A stretch of 64,000 nucleotides of DNA. It comes from Melioribacteraceae bacterium (GTDB taxonomy: Bacteria > Bacteroidota > Ignavibacteria > Ignavibacteriales > Melioribacteraceae). The DNA is taken from positions 1-64,000 of the forward strand of contig BQMY01000121.1 in NCBI GenBank assembly GCA_022181065.1, read 5' to 3'. The notes below the pieces were generated by a model. It worked only from the letters and a program-made list of their open reading frames with translations, did not search any database and was not told the origin of the DNA. The first letter of the stretch is position 1. Each line of letters starts with the position of its first letter. The translations under genes were made by a program, and so were the position numbers. This document shows positions 28,348 to 36,717 of the stretch, in pieces.

Positions 28348-29238
28348 TTACATCGCCCTTTTTGACTGATCAAATTTGTTCCTTACAATTAGCTCATATT
28401 GTTCTTTAAGCATTTTGCCTATTGAATTTTCCCATTTTATCGGAAAGGTATATTCATCCATTGATTCCATACCCACAACCTCTGCCGCGGTACCAGTAAA
28501 AAACGCGGAATCAGCGGATTTTAATTCTGCTGGAGTAATATCTTTTTCTACAACCTCAATTTGATTTGAAAGCGCCAATTCAATTATTACAGAGCGGGTA
28601 ATTCCGGGAAGAATATGTCCTTTTTGCGGAGTGAATAATTTGCCATCTTTTTCAACAAACACATTCGCGCCTGGTCCCTCTGCAACATTGCCGTTCATAT
28701 CCAGCAGCAACGCTTCATCGTAACCTCTGCTTTTTGCTTCATTTACAGCAAGAATCGAGTTTATGTAATGTCCCGCTATTTTAGCGTCAACAAAACTGGA
28801 ATTCGGATTGGGTCTTTGAAACGGTGATAAAGTTACTCTCAGAAGTTTTTCACCAAGATAAGGTGGCCACTCCCAGGCACATATAAACAGATTCACCTCG
28901 TCACTCGATTTGAGGCTCATGTCAACGCCTGTATAAACCAGGGGTCTGATATACGCGTCAGTGAATCTGTTCATTTCCAGTAATTCATAGGTGGCATCCA
29001 ACATCTCTTCAGGAGATAAATTAAGTTTCAGACTCATCTTATCGGCTGAATATTTAAGTCGTTGGAAGTGTTCGAGTCCCATGAAAATCTTCGCGCCATT
29101 TTCAGTTGAGTACGATTTGATACCTTCAAACACAGCATTACCATAGTGTAACGATTGCGAGTAGAGGTTAACCGAGCAATCTCTTGCATTTAGAAAACCC
29201 CCGTTGAGAAAGACAATACTTTTTTCAGTGAAATACAT
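28348..29238 (-). CDS. ilvE: Branched-chain amino acid aminotransferase
   Basis: Class IV PLP aminotransferase that makes Ile, Val and Leu from their keto acids. The PLP lysine is in VDAKIAGHYINSIL, followed by GYDEALLLDMNGNVAEGPGANVF, a class signature. The open frame extends to 29274, but the ATG at 29238 has GGAG five bases upstream, and the longer start would begin inside the terminator stem of the second attenuator; I take 29238 (296 aa). It is the first structural gene of ilvE-D-B-N-C-A and so lies directly under control of the tandem attenuators at 29256-29504. Confidence 0.95.
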   Translation of the reverse strand: MYFTEKSIVFLNGGFLNARDCSVNLYSQSLHYGNAVFEGIKSYSTENGAKIFMGLEHFQRLKYSADKMSLKLNLSPEEMLDATYELLEMNRFTDAYIRPLVYTGVDMSLKSSDEVNLFICAWEWPPYLGEKLLRVTLSPFQRPNPNSSFVDAKIAGHYINSILAVNEAKSRGYDEALLLDMNGNVAEGPGANVFVEKDGKLFTPQKGHILPGITRSVIIELALSNQIEVVEKDITPAELKSADSAFFTGTAAEVVGMESMDEYTFPIKWENSIGKMLKEQYELIVRNKFDQSKRAM

Positions 29239-29255
29239 AATAGCTCCGGATGAAT

Positions 29256-29291
29256 AAAAAAAAAGCCCTTCCACATTTGGTGAAAGAGCTT
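29256..29291 (-). terminator. Attenuator 2 terminator before ilvE
   Basis: On the minus strand a 12-base-pair stem (arms at 29280-29291 and 29263-29274, two G-U pairs, 5-base loop) is followed by nine U (29256-29264). This is a strong Rho-independent terminator 18 bases before ilvE. Its 5' arm (29280-29290) can pair instead with 29317-29327, an 11-base match with one mismatch and one G-U, which overlaps the stop codon of the second leader. That alternative pairing would prevent termination. Confidence 0.9.
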
Positions 29292-29323
29292 TATAATTTT
29301 CTTTAATTTTATTTACAGCACTC

Positions 29324-29395
29324 TCACCCGTCGATTATTCCAATAATGACGATAATAATAATGCTGATAATTATATGTGAATTCGTTTTATACAT
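29324..29395 (-). CDS. Ile-rich leader peptide 2 of the ilv operon
   Basis: A 23-codon open frame on the minus strand, too short for usual gene finders. It begins MYKTNSH and then has 11 Ile codons within residues 8-21, with one Val, one Ser and one Gly among them, and no Leu. The stop (29324-29326) lies in the 5' arm of the antiterminator of the second terminator. This is the expected geometry of a ribosome-mediated attenuator: stalling at Ile codons leaves the antiterminator free. The ATG begins just after the U tract of terminator 1 and has no Shine-Dalgarno. Its core matches leader 1 nearly codon for codon. Confidence 0.85.
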   Translation of the reverse strand: MYKTNSHIIISIIIIVIIGIIDG

Positions 29396-29398
29396 AAT

Positions 29399-29426
29399 AA
29401 AAAAGCCATCCCAATTGGAATGGCTT
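29399..29426 (-). terminator. Attenuator 1 terminator
   Basis: A 10-base-pair stem (29417-29426 with 29403-29412, one G-U pair, loop AATT) followed by six U on the minus strand. The 7-base sequence at 29440-29446, four bases beyond the stop of leader 1, is perfectly complementary to part of the terminator's 5' arm (29417-29423) and would form the antiterminator. Confidence 0.9.
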
Positions 29427-29450
29427 ATAAAAATCTATACCATTCCCGGG

Positions 29451-29504
29451 TCATCCGATAATGACAATAATAATAATGATAATATTTATAATCGTGTTTT
29501 TCAT
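29451..29504 (-). CDS. Ile-rich leader peptide 1 of the ilv operon
   Basis: A 17-codon open frame on the minus strand reading MKNTIINIIIIIIVIIG: ten Ile codons (ATT, ATC and one ATA), one Val, no Leu. It is followed by the antiterminator and terminator described for attenuator 1. The codons IIIIVIIG are shared with leader 2, and the DNA of the two cores differs at only a few positions plus one inserted codon, which points to duplication of an attenuator unit. No clear Shine-Dalgarno is seen; start sites lacking one occur elsewhere in this window. By analogy with the ilvGMEDA leader of E. coli it senses charged tRNA-Ile, but here the bias is to Ile alone. Confidence 0.87.
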   Translation of the reverse strand: MKNTIINIIIIIIVIIG

Positions 29505-29518
29505 ATTTATTGAATGTG

Positions 29519-29547
29519 AAAATATTACACTAAGGTTGTCCAGTCAA
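29519..29547 (-). promoter_or_regulatory. Probable promoter of the ilv operon
   Basis: On the minus strand TTGACT (29542-29547) and TATTTT (29519-29524) are 17 bases apart, ending about 15 bases upstream of the ATG of leader 1. The same TTGACT box occurs in the prkA promoter at 48360-48365. It implies a very short 5' leader before the first peptide. Confidence 0.6.
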
Positions 29548-29628
29548 GAAAAAATATTTGTTTGCTAAAAATAATAATGATACCGTTAATATTTATGCAT
29601 GATAAACGTATAAATAAATCTGCACTTC

Positions 29629-29657
29629 TTGTTATTACAAATAATTAAATATAATTT
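29629..29657 (+). promoter_or_regulatory. Possible promoter of the Omp28/T9SS gene
   Basis: TTGTTA (29629-29634), a 17-base spacer and TAATTT (29652-29657) lie about 40 bases upstream of the ATG at 29698. The surrounding DNA is very AT-rich, so chance matches are likely. Confidence 0.35.
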
Positions 29658-29697
29658 TTATAGATACTTTAATAATAATATCTTTTTACGAGGTCAC

Positions 29698-31395
29698 ATG
29701 AAAATATTTTACATAATAATGCTTGTAACTTCAATACTGTTTTCGCAGGATAATAGATCATTCAGAACAGATGACATTACTCCATATCCTGATCAGTCTG
29801 TCACATCCGGAATTCAATATCAATATCTCGGAATCACAAAATCCCCTCTAAGTAAAGTAGTTCGCAAAGTTTTACTCGAGGAAGGAACAAATACATCATG
29901 TGGATATTGCGCGCAATACAACCCGGGAATCAAACAATTTATGGATCAACATCCCGATTCGCTGGTCAATGTAACTTATCATGTTTATTGGCCCGGAAAT
30001 AATGACCCGATGTATCAGGCAAACACTACTCAAATTGCACAACGAATAAACTATATCGGAATTAATGCGGTTCCAAGAGTTGATATCGATGGAATTGTTA
30101 AAGATGTATGGCCATTAACACCCTCGGGGTTGAACAATGTTTTCAACCAACGACAAGACGCGCTCACAAATCTTGATATAAGTGTTGTAGATGAAATGAT
30201 TGGTGAAGATTCAATCCGCGCTACAATTACCGTTGATATTCTGGAAGAGCTGCCGACAGGTAATTATAAATTGCGCGTTTATTCGCTTGACCGTAAAATT
30301 GTCTATCCATATGCGCCGGGCAATAACGGTGAAAAAGAGTTTGAATATGTATTCAGAAGAGGATATCCCGATATGTCAGGTACATCAATTCCTCTTACGG
30401 TTGGCACCCATGAATATACCATTACTTATGAAAGGGAAGAAATCTGGGGTTCTGGTTTGATATATACAATTGCTTTTGTCCAGAATGATAACAATAAAGA
30501 GATCCTGAATGCGGATATGAGTAATTTTTATTATTTGCCACAGTCAGCTCCATTGGCCTCACCTCAAAACAATAAAGTTACAGAGTCATCATCGGTTATC
30601 TTAAGCTGGAATGAAGCTGTAAATGCTGACAAATATAGACTTGAGTTATCAGAATCAGAGAATTTCACAGAATATTACCACTATTCAAATTTACTTTCTG
30701 AAACTACTTATAATCTCGGTGAGCTTGGTGAATCAAAAAAACTATACTGGCGCGTAAAAGCATTCAGTGATTCAGATTCAGCGCTTTATTCAGAAGTCTG
30801 GAATTTCGCCACACCACTCAATAAACCTTATAATCTCGATGGTGAACACCTGACAGATAAAATAAGTCTGAATTGGAACGATTTTTCTGAATACGAAACC
30901 GGCTTTGTAATTGAGCGCGCGATTACTCAGGGAATTGGTATAATGTTTCGTGAACTCGATACGGTTAACTCTAATATTACAACTTATGATGATAACGATA
31001 TTTCAGCCACCGGATTTTACTATTATCGGATTAAAGCAATCAGTGATGTTTCACACTCAGCTTATAGCGATAGCGTGATGTATGATTTGAAGGTTGGTGT
31101 TGAAGAAGTTGATCTTGCGGAATTGACGTTTACTCTGGATCAAAATTTCCCGAATCCGTTTAACCCTGTAACTAATATTAGTTTTACAATCCCGGTAGAA
31201 CGAAACAATAAAGAAGCTTCATTAATTATCTATGACATGTTGGGTAAAGAAGTTGAAGTATTACATCAAGGAGAATTAACTTCAGGCAAACATCAGATAC
31301 AGTTTACTCCCGAAAACTTAACGAGTGGAATTTATTTTTATAACCTGGTATCAGGCGAATATTCACTTACTAAAAAGTTAGTTTACCTTAAATAG
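29698..31395 (+). CDS. Omp28-related secreted protein with T9SS sorting domain
   Basis: A 565-aa exported protein. The ATG at 29698 has GAGGT at good spacing and gives a normal signal peptide (cleavage near ILFSQ); the frame extends upstream to 29629 without support. After the signal comes an Omp28-related, thioredoxin-like region with EEGTNTSCGYCAQYNPGI, including a CxxC pair, followed by beta modules, an Fn3-like domain (about 280-370) and a second one. The last 85 residues are a type A T9SS sorting domain: LDQNFPNPFNPVTNISFTIP at its start and TSGIYFYNLVSGEYSLTKKL near the end. It would be exported across the outer membrane and attached or released. Function unknown; the CxxC suggests a redox or folding role. 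Confidence 0.88.
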   Translation: MKIFYIIMLVTSILFSQDNRSFRTDDITPYPDQSVTSGIQYQYLGITKSPLSKVVRKVLLEEGTNTSCGYCAQYNPGIKQFMDQHPDSLVNVTYHVYWPGNNDPMYQANTTQIAQRINYIGINAVPRVDIDGIVKDVWPLTPSGLNNVFNQRQDALTNLDISVVDEMIGEDSIRATITVDILEELPTGNYKLRVYSLDRKIVYPYAPGNNGEKEFEYVFRRGYPDMSGTSIPLTVGTHEYTITYEREEIWGSGLIYTIAFVQNDNNKEILNADMSNFYYLPQSAPLASPQNNKVTESSSVILSWNEAVNADKYRLELSESENFTEYYHYSNLLSETTYNLGELGESKKLYWRVKAFSDSDSALYSEVWNFATPLNKPYNLDGEHLTDKISLNWNDFSEYETGFVIERAITQGIGIMFRELDTVNSNITTYDDNDISATGFYYYRIKAISDVSHSAYSDSVMYDLKVGVEEVDLAELTFTLDQNFPNPFNPVTNISFTIPVERNNKEASLIIYDMLGKEVEVLHQGELTSGKHQIQFTPENLTSGIYFYNLVSGEYSLTKKLVYLK

Positions 31396-31404
31396 TATTT
31401 TTTC

Positions 31405-31426
31405 AGACCGGGTTATTGCCCGGTCT
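31405..31426. terminator. Inverted repeat between convergent genes, possible terminator
   Basis: An 8-base-pair perfect stem (31405-31412 with 31419-31426, 6-base loop) directly after the T9SS gene and overlapping the last codons of the convergent gene ending at 31413. T runs lie on its 5' side on the plus strand rather than after it, so a Rho-independent mechanism is doubtful in either direction. Confidence 0.45.
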
Positions 31427-32168
31427 TACCCTTCTCTAAAAGTTCATTCATCACTTTGAAAGCGATTTCATCTTTATCCTCTAGTGAGGACACATATTCT
31501 TTTAATTCGGTTTGCTTTCGTTTAAATATCTCATATTTCAAGAGAAAAGCCACTTTATCAAACTTTTTTGATTTAACATAATTATCCAGAATATCAAAAA
31601 ATACTCTGCGTTCGAACAGTGGTGATCGAGGTAAATAGATATTCAGGAAATACAATATCTGCTCAAACGTTTCGTACGCATTTTCTCTGTCGTTAATTCT
31701 GGAAAAATACTTTGCTTTTTCATATAAACTGGACACCAGAACATCTGTTATGCCAAGTACTGAGCCAATCTCAATATTTGAATTTAACAAATTAAGAGTT
31801 ATCACAGAATCAAGTGAGTCTTCATTGATAATTTCAGTCTGGATCTGAAGTCTTCTATATTGGATCTCCTTCCATTTATATGTTTCACCGGTAGTTTCAG
31901 CCAGAGAAATCGCTATTTTATATAAGGAATCCGCTTTTGAAAAGTTGTGCAGGTAAGTGTTGGCATTTGCCAGGTAAAAAAGAGCAACCATTCTTTGTTT
32001 TTCAAACCCGGTTTCGAACAAGTATTGCTCTACAGGAGGCATATGCACGAGTACAGAGTCATATTGACCGGCATTGTGAAAGTCCTCCGCCCGCTGCCAG
32101 TCAAAACTTATATCCTGCGCAGTTATATTTGTAATAATTAGAAATAATAATGAAATGATATATCTCAA
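31413..32168 (-). CDS. Secreted TPR-like protein of unknown function
   Basis: A 251-aa protein with a signal peptide (hydrophobic residues 3-16, cleavage near NITAQ). The rest is helical with a TPR-like spacing of small and aromatic residues (AEDFHNAGQYDSVL, ALFYLANANTYLHNFSKADSLYKIAI, YEKAKYFSRINDRENAYETFEQIL), suggesting three or four TPR-type repeats and a protein-binding role in the periplasm. The start codon appears to be TTG at 32168; no other start would keep the signal peptide. I do not recognise a specific family. It is transcribed alone, after a 340-base gap. Confidence 0.65.
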   Translation of the reverse strand: MRYIISLLFLIITNITAQDISFDWQRAEDFHNAGQYDSVLVHMPPVEQYLFETGFEKQRMVALFYLANANTYLHNFSKADSLYKIAISLAETTGETYKWKEIQYRRLQIQTEIINEDSLDSVITLNLLNSNIEIGSVLGITDVLVSSLYEKAKYFSRINDRENAYETFEQILYFLNIYLPRSPLFERRVFFDILDNYVKSKKFDKVAFLLKYEIFKRKQTELKEYVSSLEDKDEIAFKVMNELLEKGKTGQ

Positions 32169-32508
32169 AACGGTCTCGTTTAGTTTAATTTCAGGTGTTA
32201 AAAATAATAAAATATTTGTGACTTGAATATTGAATAATTTTTCCGTTTCTTTAAAAAAGGAAGGTGCTAAGCACGTAGCAGGAATTTACGTTACTTGCAC
32301 CTTCAGTAGACCGACCGTTACAAATGAAAGGAGTGTTTTATTAGGAGTGTTAAACTTTTATTTTCTTCCTTATAAACTTCGATTTATTTTCTACTAAAAT
32401 AAACTATTGCTACTTTTAATGCAAAACATAAATTATTTTTTTTAAATATACAAATATCATATTGATATTTTTTTTAATAAAAATAACTAATTGGTGATAT
32501 TTAATACC
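32169..32508. other. Intergenic region, AT-rich, one hairpin, no gene seen
   Basis: A 340-base stretch between two minus-strand genes. I find no convincing small ORF or known RNA. The only structure is the hairpin at 32253-32304 (listed separately) and a short tandem motif AGGAGTGTT at about 32329-32352 (plus strand). Most of the rest is A/T runs. Confidence 0.6.
32253..32304 (-). terminator. Long hairpin with U tract, terminator or leader element
   Basis: On the minus strand, arms GAAGGTGC (32297-32304) and GCACCTTC (32260-32267) enclose a second pair, ACGTA/TACGT (32287-32291 with 32273-32277), with a small internal loop, and are followed by six U (32253-32258). It would stop transcription from the hexosaminidase operon about 205 bases past its last stop, or act in the 5' leader of the TPR-like gene 85 bases downstream. 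Confidence 0.6.
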
Positions 32509-34509
32509 TTATTTTAGATGTGCATAAAGTTTCTTCAATGGATTGAGTACAATTAACTCAACTTGACCGGCAGGTTTTGAGCTATTTTCGAACTTTTCAC
32601 TAAGAGATTCTTCTCCCTCAATTTTTTTTCCTTCAAGCAATACTAACATTTTCCCTGAAATGTAACTCAAATCCGAGGATAATTCTCTTATCTCTTCAAG
32701 TATAGGGTTCTTGCTAATAATTTCGTTCAACTTAATATCATTCTTGCTCCATATTTTAAGGAAGTCAGTGACCTCATCCTTTCCGGAACCATCACTTATA
32801 TATTGATCTACCAACAAATTAAATAGTCTTGCGTCTGGTGCATCGGGTACGGCAGCGTCAACAACTCTCGTGAGAGGTGACTGCTGTGTATAATCTTTTA
32901 ACTGTCCCCTTCTATAATTTTTGACGGGTTCAACAACATCAAGAAATGTTTTCAATGGAGTTAAATTTGATTCATTGTTTGTCAATCTTCTCATCATCAT
33001 TTGCTGATTCTTAATATGCAACAACCCCAGCTCTTCCATCCTGAAACTAATATAATTGAGGCGCTCGTACATATCATCAATATCATTGGAAAGATTTTTA
33101 GACCATAATCGTTCAGCAATGGCAGCTGTTCTGGGCCATATGCGGGAATCAACGGTTTCTTCTGTAACAAACTCTGCCCACATCGTTGCTTCTCCACCAA
33201 GAACCAGTTTTTTCTCTTCATCCGAAAGATCAATATCTTCCGGTAAAGGATCATTCAGATAATGATCTCTGGCCGGATGTATCAAGTCAATATAATAACC
33301 GTTCGAAAGTATAACCTGGAAACCAGATTTTGCCGCTTTTTCAAGTCCGGTTTTACCACGCCACGATTGTATCACGATGTTCTTTGGCATATCGTCATGC
33401 TGAATTTCATCCCATCCAACCATTTTTTTATCATATTTGGTCAATATCTTCAGAACCCGATTGTTGAAATATGCTTGTAGCGCGTGATTGTCCTTTATAT
33501 CGTTTTGCTGCATAAACAACTGAATTTCCGGGTTGGAATCCCAGTGTTTTCCGCTATTTTCGTCGCCACCGATATGGAAATATTGGTCAGGGAACAAAGA
33601 AGTCATTTCTGCAAATAAGGTATCAAGAAAATTATATGTGTATTCATTAATAGGATTCAAGGTTGCATCGAATATACCCCACTTCCTTTCGATGGAATAT
33701 TCCTGCTTTTTACTGGAGAGTTCAGGGTAACCTACAAGCCAGCTTGTAGCATGTCCGGGTATATCAAACTCAGGAACTACTCTGATTCCGAAAAGTGATG
33801 CGTAATTTATAATTTCCTTTATCTGCTCCTGGGTAAAATATAAGCCATCAGAACCCATCTGTGTCAGTAACGGATACTCCCTGCTCTCTACTCTGAATCC
33901 CTGATCTTCACTAAGATGTAGATGAAGCACATTCATTTTTGCAGCGGCAAGCCCTCTGATATTTCTCTTTATCACTTCAAGTGGCATAAAATGACGGCAC
34001 ACATCCATCAGGAGTCCGCGCCAAACAAATCGCGGTTCATCTTCTATTTCGCATCCGACAAAATAATAAGATTTATCCGCACCCGATAACTGGAGTAGTG
34101 TTTCCAATCCTCTGATCGCGCCGATATCTGTTTTTGCCTTCAATAATATTTTATTCGATAAAACAGTTAGTTTATAAGATTCATCTTCCCCGGGTTTTAG
34201 TTCACCCTCCCGATCAATAGAAATGACTAGAGAGGGGTTATCAACCTTTGCATTTTCATTTATAAGACCCTGCTTGAAAAATGTGCCGGTTCTCCCATCA
34301 AGTCGTTTAATAAAATGATTAGCATTAAAAATGAGTCTCTCTGTAATGATCTTGTCAAAACCAATCGTAAAGTTCTCTTCTATTTCAAACCTGGAGTTAT
34401 TATATTCTATTTTTTCCGGTATTGGCATTAAAATCGGTTCCGCGACTTGCCCAAGTACACCACCAAACAATAAAAACGATACTATAATTATTCTGACTAA
34501 TTTTGACAT
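32509..34509 (-). CDS. Beta-N-acetylhexosaminidase (GH20)
   Basis: A 666-aa secreted glycoside hydrolase (signal peptide residues 1-20). A GH20b-type N-terminal domain (about 25-150) precedes the TIM barrel: RGLLMDVCRHFMPLEVIKRN, NVLHLHLSEDQGFRVES and the catalytic Asp-Glu pair in HIGGDENSGKHW. Downstream aromatic residues QSWRG and GGEATMWAEFV line the -1 site of the family. The last 150 residues are a helical tail. GH20 enzymes remove terminal GlcNAc or GalNAc by substrate-assisted catalysis. It lies 11 bases after the GH29 fucosidase and under the ROK-type regulator, suggesting use of fucosylated, N-acetylhexosamine-containing glycans. Confidence 0.93.
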   Translation of the reverse strand: MSKLVRIIIVSFLLFGGVLGQVAEPILMPIPEKIEYNNSRFEIEENFTIGFDKIITERLIFNANHFIKRLDGRTGTFFKQGLINENAKVDNPSLVISIDREGELKPGEDESYKLTVLSNKILLKAKTDIGAIRGLETLLQLSGADKSYYFVGCEIEDEPRFVWRGLLMDVCRHFMPLEVIKRNIRGLAAAKMNVLHLHLSEDQGFRVESREYPLLTQMGSDGLYFTQEQIKEIINYASLFGIRVVPEFDIPGHATSWLVGYPELSSKKQEYSIERKWGIFDATLNPINEYTYNFLDTLFAEMTSLFPDQYFHIGGDENSGKHWDSNPEIQLFMQQNDIKDNHALQAYFNNRVLKILTKYDKKMVGWDEIQHDDMPKNIVIQSWRGKTGLEKAAKSGFQVILSNGYYIDLIHPARDHYLNDPLPEDIDLSDEEKKLVLGGEATMWAEFVTEETVDSRIWPRTAAIAERLWSKNLSNDIDDMYERLNYISFRMEELGLLHIKNQQMMMRRLTNNESNLTPLKTFLDVVEPVKNYRRGQLKDYTQQSPLTRVVDAAVPDAPDARLFNLLVDQYISDGSGKDEVTDFLKIWSKNDIKLNEIISKNPILEEIRELSSDLSYISGKMLVLLEGKKIEGEESLSEKFENSSKPAGQVELIVLNPLKKLYAHLK

Positions 34510-34520
34510 GATTCACCCGA

Positions 34521-36617
34521 TTAGTTTTCTATAAAAATATTTTCGCCGGTAACTTTTGTTCTGCTGATATTATCCAAAGTGTATTCCAGGATCAATTCAT
34601 CGTCACCTTCTGCTTCAAAATATTCCACTCTTATTTTTTGATATCCTTCATCCAGAGCTACTTCACCAATTTTCTCATCTGAACTGTCATGTCTTCCATC
34701 ATTATCAACAATCAATTTGTCATTTATATATAACCTGCTACCATCATCAGACCTAAGGAAAAACTTGTACAAACCTTTGGTATCTGCTTTGAGATATCCC
34801 TCAAATATAATCTGATAATGATCCCCCGCATTCGAGACATCATTCGGATGCAGTTTTTTTGATATTCCTTCTCTGAGTAGTTTAGAATTCATTCCAGAAA
34901 AGGATTCGATATTCTGTTCGTAGTATTTATACCTTATACCCTGAACCGGATTCTCAATTTTATGAGGGGAATCATACTCTAATTTATTCAATACAACCTG
35001 ACGGGTAATACTCCTTACCTTACCACCCGCCTGGACAAAGTATTTAACCGTGGAAGTTTTATTCACTTTGAATGGGGCTTCGTATTTTGTTGAATTATAA
35101 TCGGGTTCGGAACCATCTGTTGTGTAATAATAATGTGTACCCGGTTTTTCCGGGAAATACAATTCAATCTCATCAACAAAATTTAGTTTGTCAAAATCGT
35201 TATTGTCTTTGGTCTCAATATTATAAGCTTCGCTTAATACAGAAGGTTCACCAATAATTTTGAAGCCATAAGCAGCGGTTTCAGGAAACCTGAATTCATC
35301 TCTTATCTCTGCGGGAATATGGATAATAGTTCCTTCTCTATCAATGAACTCCCACTCAAGTGGTTTATCATAACCCAGGAGATATATCTCACTTCCGGTA
35401 TCCGGTTTAATCTGTAACAAATTTAATTTGTTTTTCGGCCATTCGTATGTGAAAGCATATACCGCCGAACTATCTTTTTTAATTGTATATCGAACATTAT
35501 ATCCGTCATTTTGATGCACCCATTTTCGGGTTTCGTAAATTCCCTCTCCATTTGTCTCAAGCCACTCACCCATCTGTAGGAGTCTTTCCTGCATAATAAC
35601 CGGTATTCTGCCATCCGCGGTAGGACCAATATTGAGTAGTAGATTTCCTCCGTTACTCACCAAATCGACAAACATTCTGATCAAGTCCTCTGAAGTCTGA
35701 TACTCATAAATCGATTCATTTCTGTTAAAGCCAAAAGAGTCACCAATTCCCCTGCACTCTTCCCACGGATGTGAAGTATTACTCATACCGGTTGTATATT
35801 CGGTTGCGAAATATCCACCCCTCTTAAAATTTACATCTTTTCCCCAGCGGTCATTCACAACAACATATTCCCCTATAGCGGGATGATTGTATAACCACGC
35901 CAGAATTTGCTTGCTTTGCCACACCTCGGATGTATGATCCCAATCTCCATCGGCGAAAATAATATCAGGTTTATAGGTATTAACCAGATCAGTAAATTGC
36001 GGGATCATCTGCTCTTGTACATACTTCTCAACTTTACCTTTTGGTGAGTCATTAGTCCATTCATAAATTGGATTATACCATTCCGGGAGTGAATAGTATA
36101 ATCCCATCCTTACACTGGTTTTTCTCACTGCATCTGTTAACGTACCGATTATATCTACACCCGGTCCATTATCGATAACATTCCAGCCCGGACGATGTTT
36201 GCTACCCCATAAACAGTAGCCGTCATGATGTTTTGAGGTAAGAATTACGTATTTCGCACCGCTATTTTCAAAATAGCCGGCCCACTCATCCGGATCATAA
36301 AAGGTAGTTTTAAAATCTTTAGCAAAATTTTTGTAATGAAAATCTTCACCATAAACCTTTTTGTGGAAATCCCATACCGGCTCTCTTTTTTCTCTCCAGT
36401 ATTTATAATACCATTCGGCATATTCCCCTTTTGCGTTAAAGGAGGGAACCGAATAAACGCCCCAGTGAATGAATATTCCTAATTTAGCGTCTCTGAACCA
36501 TTCAGGCGTTTCTCTTTGATCAAGCGAATTCCAATCAGGAATATATTTTGTATTATTCTGACCAAATAAAATCGTAGAAAAGAACAAGATCAAAAAAATG
36601 AGGTGAAGTTTTTTCAT
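34521..36617 (-). CDS. Alpha-L-fucosidase (GH29) with C-terminal PA14 domain
   Basis: A 698-aa secreted enzyme. The ATG at 36617 has GGAG five bases upstream and gives a proper signal peptide (cleavage near TILFGQ); the frame extends to 36632 without support. The GH29 barrel shows WFRDAKLGIFIHWGVYSVP, the HHDGYCLW motif and the probable nucleophile Asp in DIIFADGDWDH. After the barrel come a beta domain, a chitobiase-type segment (ELYFPEKPGTHYYYTTDGSE) and a PA14 carbohydrate-binding domain (about 565-698: YKFFLRSDDGSRLYINDKLI). PA14 on a fucosidase implies binding to a polymeric glycan. It is co-oriented with the GH20 gene. Confidence 0.93.
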   Translation of the reverse strand: MKKLHLIFLILFFSTILFGQNNTKYIPDWNSLDQRETPEWFRDAKLGIFIHWGVYSVPSFNAKGEYAEWYYKYWREKREPVWDFHKKVYGEDFHYKNFAKDFKTTFYDPDEWAGYFENSGAKYVILTSKHHDGYCLWGSKHRPGWNVIDNGPGVDIIGTLTDAVRKTSVRMGLYYSLPEWYNPIYEWTNDSPKGKVEKYVQEQMIPQFTDLVNTYKPDIIFADGDWDHTSEVWQSKQILAWLYNHPAIGEYVVVNDRWGKDVNFKRGGYFATEYTTGMSNTSHPWEECRGIGDSFGFNRNESIYEYQTSEDLIRMFVDLVSNGGNLLLNIGPTADGRIPVIMQERLLQMGEWLETNGEGIYETRKWVHQNDGYNVRYTIKKDSSAVYAFTYEWPKNKLNLLQIKPDTGSEIYLLGYDKPLEWEFIDREGTIIHIPAEIRDEFRFPETAAYGFKIIGEPSVLSEAYNIETKDNNDFDKLNFVDEIELYFPEKPGTHYYYTTDGSEPDYNSTKYEAPFKVNKTSTVKYFVQAGGKVRSITRQVVLNKLEYDSPHKIENPVQGIRYKYYEQNIESFSGMNSKLLREGISKKLHPNDVSNAGDHYQIIFEGYLKADTKGLYKFFLRSDDGSRLYINDKLIVDNDGRHDSSDEKIGEVALDEGYQKIRVEYFEAEGDDELILEYTLDNISRTKVTGENIFIEN

Positions 36618-36640
36618 TTTATCTCCATACAATTATTAAA

Positions 36641-36669
36641 AAACCCAAAACCTTGTTAGTCCCGGGTTT
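36641..36669 (-). terminator. Weak inverted repeat between the ROK gene and fucosidase
   Basis: AAACCC (36664-36669 read on minus) and GGGTTT (36641-36646) flank a 17-base loop and are followed by further T residues on the minus strand. It could be a weak terminator after the ROK gene or an operator before the fucosidase; six base pairs is marginal. Confidence 0.3.
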
Positions 36670-36717
36670 GATAAACAATCTAATAAATTTTTCAATAACA
36701 TAAATCTAACGAATTGA

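Noticed and set aside
29338-29505. AT-rich repeated TAATAATAATGA blocks looked like a repeat array or microsatellite
   Set aside because: Read on the minus strand they are Ile codons in two short frames followed by terminators, which explains them better.
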